Positions 44,289-52,446 of a DNA stretch of 64,000 nt are shown in pieces. This stretch comes from Psychroserpens ponticola (lineage in GTDB: Bacteria; Bacteroidota; Bacteroidia; Flavobacteriales; Flavobacteriaceae). The notes beneath the pieces were generated by a model that did no database searches, was not told the origin of the DNA, and worked only from the letters and a program-made list of their open reading frames with translations. The DNA is taken from NCBI RefSeq assembly GCF_023556315.2, contig NZ_CP116221.1, forward strand, positions 1,561,001 to 1,625,000, written 5' to 3'. The translations under genes and the position numbers were made by a program. Within the stretch, counting starts at the first letter, position 1. The number at the start of each line of letters is the position of its first letter.

Positions 44289-44600
44289 ATAACTAACAAC
44301 TAATTAAAACTAATTTAACTCTAAAATATTATCATTAATCATTTGAGGGATTATCTAACATGGTTAATGATTAATAGCACATTATTTTGTTACTGTAAAT
44401 CTACGCAATGTGCTCAAAGTCAAGATATTTTATCGGTATAAAGCATAAAAAAAATGTTCAAAAAGATAGAATTGTAAAAATCGTCTATGAGATGCACGAT
44501 TAAAACCTAATATCTCAAATAGAAATTAAATTACCTTGTCTAATTGAAAATATATGTTTACTCATTCAAAAATAGACTTAACTAATTAAGTGTGTTTTTA
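44289..44600. other. Intergenic stretch with no recognised feature
   Basis: AT-rich sequence between the DCC hairpin and the candidate ncRNA. I see no ORF with a credible start, no conserved motif and no hairpin of note. Confidence 0.5.
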
Positions 44601-44605
44601 AATAC

Positions 44606-44632
44606 TTGTATGTAATATATTAACGTTATAAT
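44606..44632 (+). promoter_or_regulatory. Promoter-like TTGTAT-N15-TATAAT before the candidate ncRNA
   Basis: TTGTAT (44606-44611) and TATAAT (44627-44632) are 15 nt apart. Transcription would start near 44638-44640, exactly where the closing stem of the structured RNA begins. The spacing is shorter than ideal. Confidence 0.45.
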
Positions 44633-44637
44633 AGCTC

Positions 44638-44779
44638 AAAGCCTTAAAGCAAAACGTCAGTTTGAGCCTAACTTCTGTTAGTTAGGAACTAATCGAATTC
44701 TTATCATGTGCAAGTCTAACATATGAATAAGTTTCAGAATAACCTCTGAAAGATAGCGTTGCGCTTTAAGGCTTTTTTA
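44638..44779 (+). ncRNA. Candidate structured non-coding RNA with four-way junction
   Basis: A 13-bp perfect closing stem joins AAAGCCTTAAAGC (44638-44650) and GCTTTAAGGCTTT (44763-44775), continued by AACG (44653-44656) with CGTT (44757-44760). Three hairpins lie inside: CCTAAC/GTTAGG (44667-44672, 44681-44686), extended by AGTT/AACT; CTTATCATGTG (44700-44710) with CATATG-A-ATAAG (44720-44731); and TTTCAGA/TCTGAAA (44732-44738, 44745-44751). A G-U pair in the second hairpin and the T-run (44773-44778) after the closing stem favour the plus strand. No ORF explains the region. I do not recognise the RNA class. Confidence 0.6.
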
Positions 44780-45937
44780 CTTTAAACTTTTTAAAATGAA
44801 ATCTAAATTGGTATTTGAATTGTCATTACTCACATACGAATCTGTATAGTGCTTTGAAGGAATTGCTAAACCTAGACTTTGAAGTTTTTTAATTGTATCT
44901 AAATAATCTAAACTTACTTTTCCTGTTAATAATGGATTTAAATCACCACCTGCTTTTGCAAATTTATAAACTTGGTTGATTCCTCTTAAATACTGGTGAT
45001 CTTTAGTAAATCCTCCTCCTCGATGTACACGTAATGTAATTGTGAATGCCTTATCTCTATTCAATTTATATTGATTATGAAGTAAATCAAAAGTATCTGC
45101 AAAATCATAACCTTTGTTTAAGGTATCAACAGCAATAACACGATAAGCCAATTCTTTAAGACGTTTCATCGTTAAGCAACCTGACATATATTCAGAATAA
45201 ACAGCTAAACCTTCTTGCGTTTCAACATTATTTGGTAATCCATGAGAAAATACTTTTAAAGGTTGCGACAAACCATTAAAAGTAGTGACCATATGGACAC
45301 CAATTTCATGGTTGGTTAATACTTTTAATTGATTTAAACTAAACTTATGATGCTTTCGCAACACTAAAGTCTGTGTATTATTTAAAACCATTGCAGCTGC
45401 CGAAAGATTTGTAGACAACTTAATATTATAGTTAAAAGTATAACGTTTTGAATAATCTTTAAAATAATCTATGGCATCCTCTGCTGAATACATTGGCAAG
45501 AATTCTTCATCAAAATCACTATCGTCAAAACGAAGAATAAATTTTGCATTATCGATATCTTTTTCGGTAGGAGTACCGAAACTTTTCAGACTATTAAAGT
45601 AAAATTTGCGTCCTTGATTTATGGTTTGTATGCATTCTATAAGTCCAGAATAATCATAAATCACATCTTCATATAATTGTCTAATATCATCATCTTCAAT
45701 GCGTTCTAAGCGTTGTGAGAAAAATAAACGATGCAGTTTGTAACCATTAAATTTAATTTTTGGATATTTAAAAACAGGATCATAAGTAAACTTAGATGAA
45801 AAGAATTGCTTCTTCTCTCGTTCTATATTTAACGGATTGATATAATTGAGAACTTCAATTTTTTGAACCAATCTATCGAGGTTTCCATCGATATCAAATA
45901 AATCTTGATATTCTGATGTACTAGGAATTTGAGACAT
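44777..45937 (-). CDS. QEGLA-motif metallopeptidase-like protein (DUF1704/MATCAP-related)
   Basis: 386 residues. The zinc motif HEIGVH (H210-H215) is followed by the eponymous QEGLA (241-245) in NVETQEGLAVYSEYMSG. Databases call such proteins flavohemoglobin-expression-modulating QEGLA motif proteins. The fold is shared with the eukaryotic tubulin tyrosine carboxypeptidase MATCAP, so peptide or amide hydrolysis is plausible. It is the last gene of the five-gene operon and overlaps the amidohydrolase gene by one base. Confidence 0.88.
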   Translation of the reverse strand: MSQIPSTSEYQDLFDIDGNLDRLVQKIEVLNYINPLNIEREKKQFFSSKFTYDPVFKYPKIKFNGYKLHRLFFSQRLERIEDDDIRQLYEDVIYDYSGLIECIQTINQGRKFYFNSLKSFGTPTEKDIDNAKFILRFDDSDFDEEFLPMYSAEDAIDYFKDYSKRYTFNYNIKLSTNLSAAAMVLNNTQTLVLRKHHKFSLNQLKVLTNHEIGVHMVTTFNGLSQPLKVFSHGLPNNVETQEGLAVYSEYMSGCLTMKRLKELAYRVIAVDTLNKGYDFADTFDLLHNQYKLNRDKAFTITLRVHRGGGFTKDHQYLRGINQVYKFAKAGGDLNPLLTGKVSLDYLDTIKKLQSLGLAIPSKHYTDSYVSNDNSNTNLDFILKSLK

Positions 45938-46767
45938 TATAAATTGTATTTTTTATAAAAATTGGCAGCATGTTCTGGTAAACGTTTCCGAAGCTGTTTT
46001 TCTACTGAAGAAACCACTTCAGGATATAAAATTTGATCATATTCATCGCAATATATCTTTGCAATTTCAGTTGCCAAAACTAAAGTATTTTTAAAATTAT
46101 TGGTAATATATTTCAAGAAATATCCATTACCTTGGAAGGTGTTGTTAATCTTTGAAGTTGAAATGATATCATGTGGAAACGTTATTTCAGATAGACTAAG
46201 TCTCCATAATTCTATATCGCTTCCAAATCTATCATTATCGACGTTTGATGTTCCTAAATTCCAGGTTGGCACTTCCCTATCCCAACGTTTCCAATTATAA
46301 CTATGCATATCATAGACAATACAAACTCCAAACTTTTCTTCAAGTTTTGTAACTAGCGCATGAACAACGTTGTAAAAATTAGAATGTTTATTGAGGCTTT
46401 TATTTTTTTGATGATCTGTTAATGGTTGCTTCCATAATTGTTTTCCCCAAGCAGTTTCAAAAACAGCTTCTTCTGGTGCTCTATTTAAATCGTATTCAAA
46501 TCTTGAATCACATCCTGAAATGACAATAGGATGCGAATTAATCATATTTTTAGTTTCAGGATCTTCTTCATACCAACGTTCATATTCAGTATGCAAACAA
46601 TTCTCCCAAAGCGCTTTTCTAAATTGATGTCCATCATGTATAGCTGCACAAGCATAATGCACATAATCATCAATTTTTATTGTGAAGGAATAATCTTCAG
46701 AAACCGCATGAAATAACTCTTCATTTTCAATTTTAGAAATTATAGTTGCTACAGATAACTGTTCCAT
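45937..46767 (-). CDS. N-formylglutamate amidohydrolase-like protein
   Basis: A 276-residue HutG-like member. The zinc-site segments resemble AAIHDGHQFR and VVHALVTKLEEKFGVCIVYDMHSYNWKRW, with the family LNRAPEEAVF. The classical role is deformylation of N-formylglutamate in histidine degradation, but no hut genes are here. The ATP-grasp and QEGLA neighbours point to another acyl- or peptidyl-glutamate-like substrate. It is 4 nt from the gene before it and overlaps the next by 1. Confidence 0.84.
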   Translation of the reverse strand: MEQLSVATIISKIENEELFHAVSEDYSFTIKIDDYVHYACAAIHDGHQFRKALWENCLHTEYERWYEEDPETKNMINSHPIVISGCDSRFEYDLNRAPEEAVFETAWGKQLWKQPLTDHQKNKSLNKHSNFYNVVHALVTKLEEKFGVCIVYDMHSYNWKRWDREVPTWNLGTSNVDNDRFGSDIELWRLSLSEITFPHDIISTSKINNTFQGNGYFLKYITNNFKNTLVLATEIAKIYCDEYDQILYPEVVSSVEKQLRKRLPEHAANFYKKYNL

Positions 46768-46771
46768 GATA

Positions 46772-47101
46772 CTAACTTAATATTTTTTTCAGACTGTTAT
46801 AAATCGCATATTCCATTTGATCCATATTGCCATCTGCAAAAGCCATAAGCTTAATATCAGCAAAAAGTTCATCAGGATTGTCTTTATACGATTCTTCAGA
46901 ATGTATAGCGTCAATAATTTTTGTGATACTTTGATAATCATTGTCAGCATCAAATTCACTTTTAATATGCATATAAGTTTCTTCATCAACACGAGATAAA
47001 ATATACTCATGTTCTTGTTTGGTTTCTTTTAAATCGGAATGTGCTACAAATAATAAAATATAAGCGATCAATTCTTGTTTAGTCCAGTTTGTATTTGCCA
47101 T
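46772..47101 (-). CDS. Small acidic helical protein (TerB-like)
   Basis: 109 residues from ATG 47101 (MANTNWTKQELIAYIL); an upstream in-frame ATG at 47134 lies inside the sulfurtransferase gene. The chain is predicted all-helical and acidic, with VAHSDLKETKQEHEYIL, then LFADIKLMAFADGNMDQMEYAIYNSLKKI, which resembles the aspartate-rich ADGxxxxxE repeats of TerB/DjlA-type domains. Its role in the operon is unknown. Confidence 0.65.
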   Translation of the reverse strand: MANTNWTKQELIAYILLFVAHSDLKETKQEHEYILSRVDEETYMHIKSEFDADNDYQSITKIIDAIHSEESYKDNPDELFADIKLMAFADGNMDQMEYAIYNSLKKILS

Positions 47102-47103
47102 AG

Positions 47104-47925
47104 TTATGATGTTAAAGTTCCGTATTCTGTCCATGAACCATCATAAACAGTTAGTTTTTTATAGTCTGAAATTTCAGCAGCTAATGCTAATATACACGCT
47201 GTAATTCCAGATCCACAGGAAAAAATTAGTGATTTTTCTTCTATTGTAAAAGTTTCAAAAATCGCTTTTAGTTCTTGCTCAGATTTTAGACAATGTCCAT
47301 TTAATACATTTGTAAATGAAAGGTTTTTTGAATTTGGAATTGTTCCACTTCTTAATCCTTTTCTTGGTTCTGGAGTTAAACATTTAAAACGTTGTGCTGA
47401 ACGTGCATCTAAAATGAGCGTGTTTTTATCTTTAGATTGTTCTGAAACATCATCAAAAAAGCACATTTTTGAGCTATCATATGTAGCAGAAAAATTGCCT
47501 AATGCCCAATTTGACTTACTTAACGAAGAGGAAGTTTCATAATCAAGTCGTTTCCATTCTGGTAATCCACCATCTAATACAGCAATGTTTTTAAATCCGA
47601 AAGTTTTAAATAACCACCAAACTCTCGGACTCCAATACACACCTTTGTCATCATATACGACTATAACTGAATTGTTATTAATTCCCAGACGTTGCGCTTC
47701 ATTTTGAAATTGATTCAGCGATGGAATTGCACTAGGAAACTTAGCATTTACATCACTGAATTTTCCTTTAACATCTATAGATCTTGAATTTGGAATATAA
47801 GCTTCTGAAGTAGTCTGATCTGTCTTTACACTAGCATCTAAAACAATAAGTTGATCTAAATGCCGATTATCATGCAACCATTTACAACTTACAATTGTCG
47901 ATACCAATTGATTGTCACTACGCAT
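47104..47925 (-). CDS. sseA: Thiosulfate/3-mercaptopyruvate sulfurtransferase
   Basis: Two rhodanese domains: the inactive N-terminal one (LDASVKTDQTTSEAYIPNSRSIDVKG, VVYDDKGVYWSPRVWWLFKTFG) and the catalytic C-terminal one (LILDARSAQRF, then LIFSCGSGITACILALA with the catalytic Cys in CGSGIT). The CG(S/T)G-type loop favours 3-mercaptopyruvate. I prefer ATG 47925, which overlaps the ATP-grasp gene by 8 nt. In this operon it may supply sulfur. Confidence 0.9.
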   Translation of the reverse strand: MRSDNQLVSTIVSCKWLHDNRHLDQLIVLDASVKTDQTTSEAYIPNSRSIDVKGKFSDVNAKFPSAIPSLNQFQNEAQRLGINNNSVIVVYDDKGVYWSPRVWWLFKTFGFKNIAVLDGGLPEWKRLDYETSSSLSKSNWALGNFSATYDSSKMCFFDDVSEQSKDKNTLILDARSAQRFKCLTPEPRKGLRSGTIPNSKNLSFTNVLNGHCLKSEQELKAIFETFTIEEKSLIFSCGSGITACILALAAEISDYKKLTVYDGSWTEYGTLTS

Positions 47926-48955
47926 CTTGAACTGTTTTGCGTAAACGCGTACGTCTATCAAAAGCTTGCATTTGATCTACAACTTTACTTTCTAAGAAAT
48001 CGATTACACGTTCTTCGACTTTTATTTTTGATTTATAGACTTTATTGATATATGTAATTCCACCAGGAGACATGACATTAACCTCAACAAGTTTTCCACC
48101 AATCACATCGATTCCAACAAAATAAAGTCCGTCTTTTACAAGTTTCGGACCAATTTGTTTGCACAAAGCTTTCTCAGCTTTAGTTAAAGAATGCTTTTGA
48201 ACAGAACCTCCAGCAGATACATTAGAGCGATGATCGTCTGAACCAGGAACACGTTTCATGGCACCAACAGGTTCACCATTTAGTAATAAAATTCGAACAT
48301 CTCCTTGATCTGCACCTTCAATATAGTCTTGAAGTATTACATAATTTGACGAGCCATCAGCACTTGTGATATAAAAATCTAACAAGGATTTAATGTTATT
48401 CATTGCTGACTTTTCTATTAAAATCACTCCAGATCCTCCAAAACCATTTAAAGGTTTTAAAATCATCTTATCAGCTTTAGATTCTCTAATTTGCTTTACT
48501 AAGTATTCTTTATTTTTAGACACATGAGTGTTTGGAATGATATTACTGTGTGCATCACCAAAAGCAGCTGTATATAATTTATTATTAGCTTCTCGCATGC
48601 CTTCAAGTGAGTTGACAATGAAAACATCATCTTTAACCGAATCTAGAAAGTTAAGCATAATAGGATCTAAAGGCGGATTGGCTCTGAAAAAAATAGCGTC
48701 AAATCCAGCAAGTGGTAGCATTTCTTCTCTGAGATTTGCTTTATTATAAAATGCTTTTAATGTTGAAGGCACTTTTTCCATGCGACCAATGACCATACAA
48801 AATGCATTAGTCACACTGTCTCTTATGGTTAAATTAGCAGGTGTACACATGGCAACTCCATGTCCACGTTTTGCACATTCTTTTATCAAAGCTAAACTAG
48901 TATCATTTTCAGGATCTATCTCGTCCCAAGGATACATGATAAAACAAACATTCAT
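47918..48955 (-). CDS. gshB: Glutathione-synthetase-like ATP-grasp ligase
   Basis: 345 residues with the prokaryotic GshB layout. The N-terminus is VCFIMYPWDEIDPENDTSLALIKEC. ATP-grasp segments include KMILKPLNGFGGSGVILIEK (ATP lid lysine and glycine loop), DYIEGADQGDVRILLLNGEPVGAMKRVPG, and the metal-binding VEVNVMSPGGI. It could make glutathione, but no gshA or gshF is in view and most Bacteroidota are not known glutathione producers, so a related amide ligase is as likely. It is the first gene of the five-gene operon. Confidence 0.87.
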   Translation of the reverse strand: MNVCFIMYPWDEIDPENDTSLALIKECAKRGHGVAMCTPANLTIRDSVTNAFCMVIGRMEKVPSTLKAFYNKANLREEMLPLAGFDAIFFRANPPLDPIMLNFLDSVKDDVFIVNSLEGMREANNKLYTAAFGDAHSNIIPNTHVSKNKEYLVKQIRESKADKMILKPLNGFGGSGVILIEKSAMNNIKSLLDFYITSADGSSNYVILQDYIEGADQGDVRILLLNGEPVGAMKRVPGSDDHRSNVSAGGSVQKHSLTKAEKALCKQIGPKLVKDGLYFVGIDVIGGKLVEVNVMSPGGITYINKVYKSKIKVEERVIDFLESKVVDQMQAFDRRTRLRKTVQDA

Positions 48956-49002
48956 ATAGTCGGTTATTTTTGGTTGATTAATCGAATTTAAATTTAAAAA
49001 TT

Positions 49003-50325
49003 TTATTTTACTTCATCGTAGTTGTCATCCCAATTTTTCACTTTTGGTTTTCCTAGTTTTCCAACAGATTTGGCAACAATCATAGATACTGTAGCATCAC
49101 CTGTTACATTAACAACAGTTCGACACATATCTAATGGTCTATCGACTGCAAAAATAAGAGCTAAACCAATTGGTAATAATTCTGGCGGAAGTCCAACAGA
49201 TTCTAAAACAATCACTAGCATTACCATTCCAGCTCCAGGAACAGCTGCGCTTCCAATAGAAGCTAATAAAGCCGTTAAAACAATTGTAATTTGATCTGTA
49301 AAAGTTAAATCTAATCCGAGTGCTTGAAATATAAAAACGGCAGCTACAGCTTGATATAAACTTGTTCCATCCATATTGATGGTTGCACCAACAGGAAGTA
49401 CAAAACTCGACACTTCTTTATCAACTCCAATATGTTCTTCAACACGTTCCATGGTTACAGGAAGCGTTGCAGCACTTGAACTGGTTGAAAAGGCTAATAA
49501 TTGTGCTGGACTCATTTCTTTTAAAAACCAAAACGGATTTTTCTTAGTAAACGTCGCAACTAAAACACTATAAAAAACAATCATTAATAGTAATCCTAAA
49601 ACAACAACGCCTGCATATTTCAACAAGGCATATAAGATATCAGGATCATCCGAAGACACCACAACATTTGCCAATAATGCAAATACAGCGATTGGAGCAA
49701 ACAACATGATCAAATCGACCATCTTTAGTACGATATCATTTAACGAGTCGAATAATTTCTTCATTGGTTCTGCACGTTTTTCTCCAATAAGTAACATTGA
49801 AATTCCTAAAAATATAGAGAAGAAAATCACCTGCAGCATTAATTTATTATTACTTAAAGCGTTAAATGCGTTATCTGGAACCATGTCTTCTAAAAATTGC
49901 AATGGACCAGTACCCATTTGCTTTGAAGCCTCTTCTATTTTTGCTTTTACACTACTGTTCTCTGAATACGTTTCAGTAAGTTTCGCTATGGTTTCATCTG
50001 AAACACCATCGCCAGGCTGCATTATATTTACAAGTGCTAACCCAATTGAAATTGCTATTACAGTGGTAATGATATATATTCCTATAGTTCTTAAACCTAT
50101 ATTTTTGAATTTAGAAATGTCTTTTAAATCTGAAATGCCTTTAATTAGTGAGGCTAATATTAATGGGATGGCAATTAACTTTAATAATTTAACAAAAATT
50201 GAGCCTATAGGTTTTATCCAGTCTTCTGTAAAATCTTTTCCTTCAGTTTGGAGCATAATAAATCCAAATACTAAACCAATTAGCATTCCTATTAAAATTT
50301 GCCAGTGTAATGCTAGTTTTTTCAT
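49003..50325 (-). CDS. Dicarboxylate/amino acid:cation symporter (DAACS family)
   Basis: 440 residues with about eight helices plus two re-entrant loops. The family motifs are clear: the serine-rich AFSTSSSAATLPVTM, GATINMDGTSLYQAVAAVF, and DRPLDMCRTVVNVTGDATV near the C-terminus. It moves glutamate, aspartate or C4-dicarboxylates with sodium or protons; the substrate cannot be told. A single gene with no partner. Confidence 0.94.
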   Translation of the reverse strand: MKKLALHWQILIGMLIGLVFGFIMLQTEGKDFTEDWIKPIGSIFVKLLKLIAIPLILASLIKGISDLKDISKFKNIGLRTIGIYIITTVIAISIGLALVNIMQPGDGVSDETIAKLTETYSENSSVKAKIEEASKQMGTGPLQFLEDMVPDNAFNALSNNKLMLQVIFFSIFLGISMLLIGEKRAEPMKKLFDSLNDIVLKMVDLIMLFAPIAVFALLANVVVSSDDPDILYALLKYAGVVVLGLLLMIVFYSVLVATFTKKNPFWFLKEMSPAQLLAFSTSSSAATLPVTMERVEEHIGVDKEVSSFVLPVGATINMDGTSLYQAVAAVFIFQALGLDLTFTDQITIVLTALLASIGSAAVPGAGMVMLVIVLESVGLPPELLPIGLALIFAVDRPLDMCRTVVNVTGDATVSMIVAKSVGKLGKPKVKNWDDNYDEVK

Positions 50326-50356
50326 AAATATGACTTTGTTTTAGTTAAAGGGTTAA

Positions 50357-51418
50357 TTATTTATATAATTTGTTTAGCAAATAAAAATCTACCAAAACCA
50401 AAGCTGCCATAGCTTCAACAATTGGAATTGCTCTAGGAACCACACAAGGATCATGTCGACCTTTTCCTTGCATTTCAACAATATTACCAGAGCTGTCTAA
50501 CGCGTTTTGTTTTTGAATTAAAGTAGCAACAGGTTTAAATGCTACTCTGAAATAAATATCCATTCCATTACTTATTCCACCTTGAATACCTCCAGATAGA
50601 TTCGTTTTTGTTGATCCATCTTCATTGAATATATCGTTATGATCACTTCCTTTCATTTTTGCGCCACAGAAACCGCTTCCATATTCAAACCCTTTGACAG
50701 CATTAATGCTTAGCATTGCTTTTCCTAAATCGGCATGAAGCTTATCAAAAACAGGTTCACCTAATCCAATAGGAATATTTTGAAGTACACAAGTAATGGT
50801 TCCTCCAATGGTATCACCTTCTTTCTTGATGGCTTTTATTCTATGTATCATGCGCTCGGCAGTTTCCTGATCTGGACAACGAACGGCATTACTTTCAGTC
50901 TTAGAGAAATCTAAATCTTGATATGGTTTTTCTAGAAATATATCGCCTACTGAAGATGTGTAAGCATTAATTGCAATGTTATTTATCAATTGTTTTGCGA
51001 TAGCACCAGCAACAACACGAGATGCTGTTTCACGAGCAGAACTGCGACCTCCACCTCTATAATCTCTCACTCCATACTTTTTTTCATAAGTATAATCTGC
51101 ATGGCTAGGACGATATACATCTTTAATATGAGAATAATCTTTAGACTTCTGATTGGTGTTTTTAATAACAAATCCGATTGGAGTTCCTGTGGTTTGCCCT
51201 TCGAATATTCCAGAAAGAAATTCAACTGTATCTGGCTCTTTGCGTTGTGTCACAATTGACGACTGACCAGGTTTGCGTCTATCTAATTCATTTTGTATAG
51301 CATCAAGATCTAATTGTAATCCTGAAGGACAACCATCTATAATTCCGCCAATAGCAATGCCATGTGACTCACCAAATGTGGTTAATTTGAAAATTTTTCC
51401 GAAGGTATTTCCAGCCAT
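50357..51418 (-). CDS. aroC: Chorismate synthase
   Basis: Converts EPSP to chorismate using reduced FMN. The N-terminus [20 protein letters not shown], then [14 protein letters not shown] and [20 protein letters not shown] are signature segments. I chose ATG 51418 because it gives the conserved start; the 32 further upstream residues are hydrophobic and unlike the family. 353 residues is normal. A single gene here. Confidence 0.97.
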   Translation of the reverse strand: MAGNTFGKIFKLTTFGESHGIAIGGIIDGCPSGLQLDLDAIQNELDRRKPGQSSIVTQRKEPDTVEFLSGIFEGQTTGTPIGFVIKNTNQKSKDYSHIKDVYRPSHADYTYEKKYGVRDYRGGGRSSARETASRVVAGAIAKQLINNIAINAYTSSVGDIFLEKPYQDLDFSKTESNAVRCPDQETAERMIHRIKAIKKEGDTIGGTITCVLQNIPIGLGEPVFDKLHADLGKAMLSINAVKGFEYGSGFCGAKMKGSDHNDIFNEDGSTKTNLSGGIQGGISNGMDIYFRVAFKPVATLIQKQNALDSSGNIVEMQGKGRHDPCVVPRAIPIVEAMAALVLVDFYLLNKLYK

Positions 51419-51607
51419 AAATAAAGATTTTATGCTAATGTACTTGTAAAAATAGAGAAACAAAAACAGAAGACCATAAAGCATTTGATTTAGGTTGGTA
51501 AAAACACATAACAATAGGTTAACAATTCGCTAAATTTTTAATAATAGCTAATTGATACTTAGTTAATAATGAATTAAGTTCTTTGTATTGTATATGATAT
51601 CTAGCTC

Positions 51608-52444
51608 TTGAAAATAAAACGAAAAATAGAAATTGCAGTTATTTCTGATGTTCATCTTGGAACATTTGGTTGTCATGCCAAACAATTACTGACATATCTT
51701 AATACGATTGATCCAAAAAAACTAATTTTAAATGGTGACATCATTGATATTTGGCAGTTTAAAAAGCATTATTTTCCAAAATCTCACTTAAGAGTAATCA
51801 AAAAAATCATGGACATGGCAACTGATGGTGTAGAAATTATTTACATCACTGGAAATCATGACGAAATGCTTAGGAAATTTAGTAATACTAAAATTGGAAA
51901 TATTTCTATTGTTGATAAACTTGTTTTAGATTTAGATGCTAAAAAAGCATGGTTTTTTCATGGAGATGTCTTTGATGTGTCTATTCAAAATGCAAAATGG
52001 TTGGCAAAACTTGGAGCTTATGGATATGATGTTTTGATTCTCTTAAATCGATTTGTTAATTGGTGTTTAGAGCGCCTAGGTAGAGAGCGTTATTCGCTCT
52101 CTAAGAAAATAAAAGATAGTGTGAAAGGCGCCATAAAATATATAAGTGATTTTGAAACTGTAGCTTCAGATTTGGCTATTGAAAATGGATATGACTATGT
52201 GATTTGCGGTCATATTCATCAACCCAAAATGCTTATAAAAGAAAATAAAAACGGTAAAACAACCTATTTAAATTCTGGAGATTGGGTTGAAAATTTTACT
52301 GCTCTTGAGTACCAATTTAAACGTTGGAAAATTTACAACTATAACAATGATCATTTAAGAGCGTTCTATGTTGATGACGAAGTTAAAGATATGGAGGTTA
52401 GTGATTTAATTGCAGCAATAACCATTATTGATCCAAAGAAATAA
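51608..52444 (+). CDS. LpxH-like UDP-2,3-diacylglucosamine diphosphatase / calcineurin-like phosphoesterase
   Basis: A 278-residue metallophosphoesterase. Metal-binding motifs: DVHLG, LNGDIIDIW, TGNHDE, FFHGD and CGHIHQP. The order and spacing match the LpxH group of lipid A synthesis. A start at TTG 51608 (MKIKRKIEIAVISDVHLG) fits. It abuts the giant oxidoreductase gene, convergent, with 2 nt between stops. Confidence 0.87.
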   Translation: MKIKRKIEIAVISDVHLGTFGCHAKQLLTYLNTIDPKKLILNGDIIDIWQFKKHYFPKSHLRVIKKIMDMATDGVEIIYITGNHDEMLRKFSNTKIGNISIVDKLVLDLDAKKAWFFHGDVFDVSIQNAKWLAKLGAYGYDVLILLNRFVNWCLERLGRERYSLSKKIKDSVKGAIKYISDFETVASDLAIENGYDYVICGHIHQPKMLIKENKNGKTTYLNSGDWVENFTALEYQFKRWKIYNYNNDHLRAFYVDDEVKDMEVSDLIAAITIIDPKK

Positions 52445-52446
52445 GA

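Noticed and set aside
44638-44775. Structured region read on the minus strand as a 3' UTR of the QEGLA operon
   Set aside because: On that strand the G-U pair in the second hairpin becomes a C-A mismatch and no T-run follows the closing stem, so the plus-strand RNA is the better reading. It is not fully excluded.
49706-50344. 212-codon ORF on the plus strand opposite the DAACS symporter
   Set aside because: The symporter on the other strand has full family motifs. The antisense product is Ser/Ile-rich mirror sequence without a promoter or family signal.
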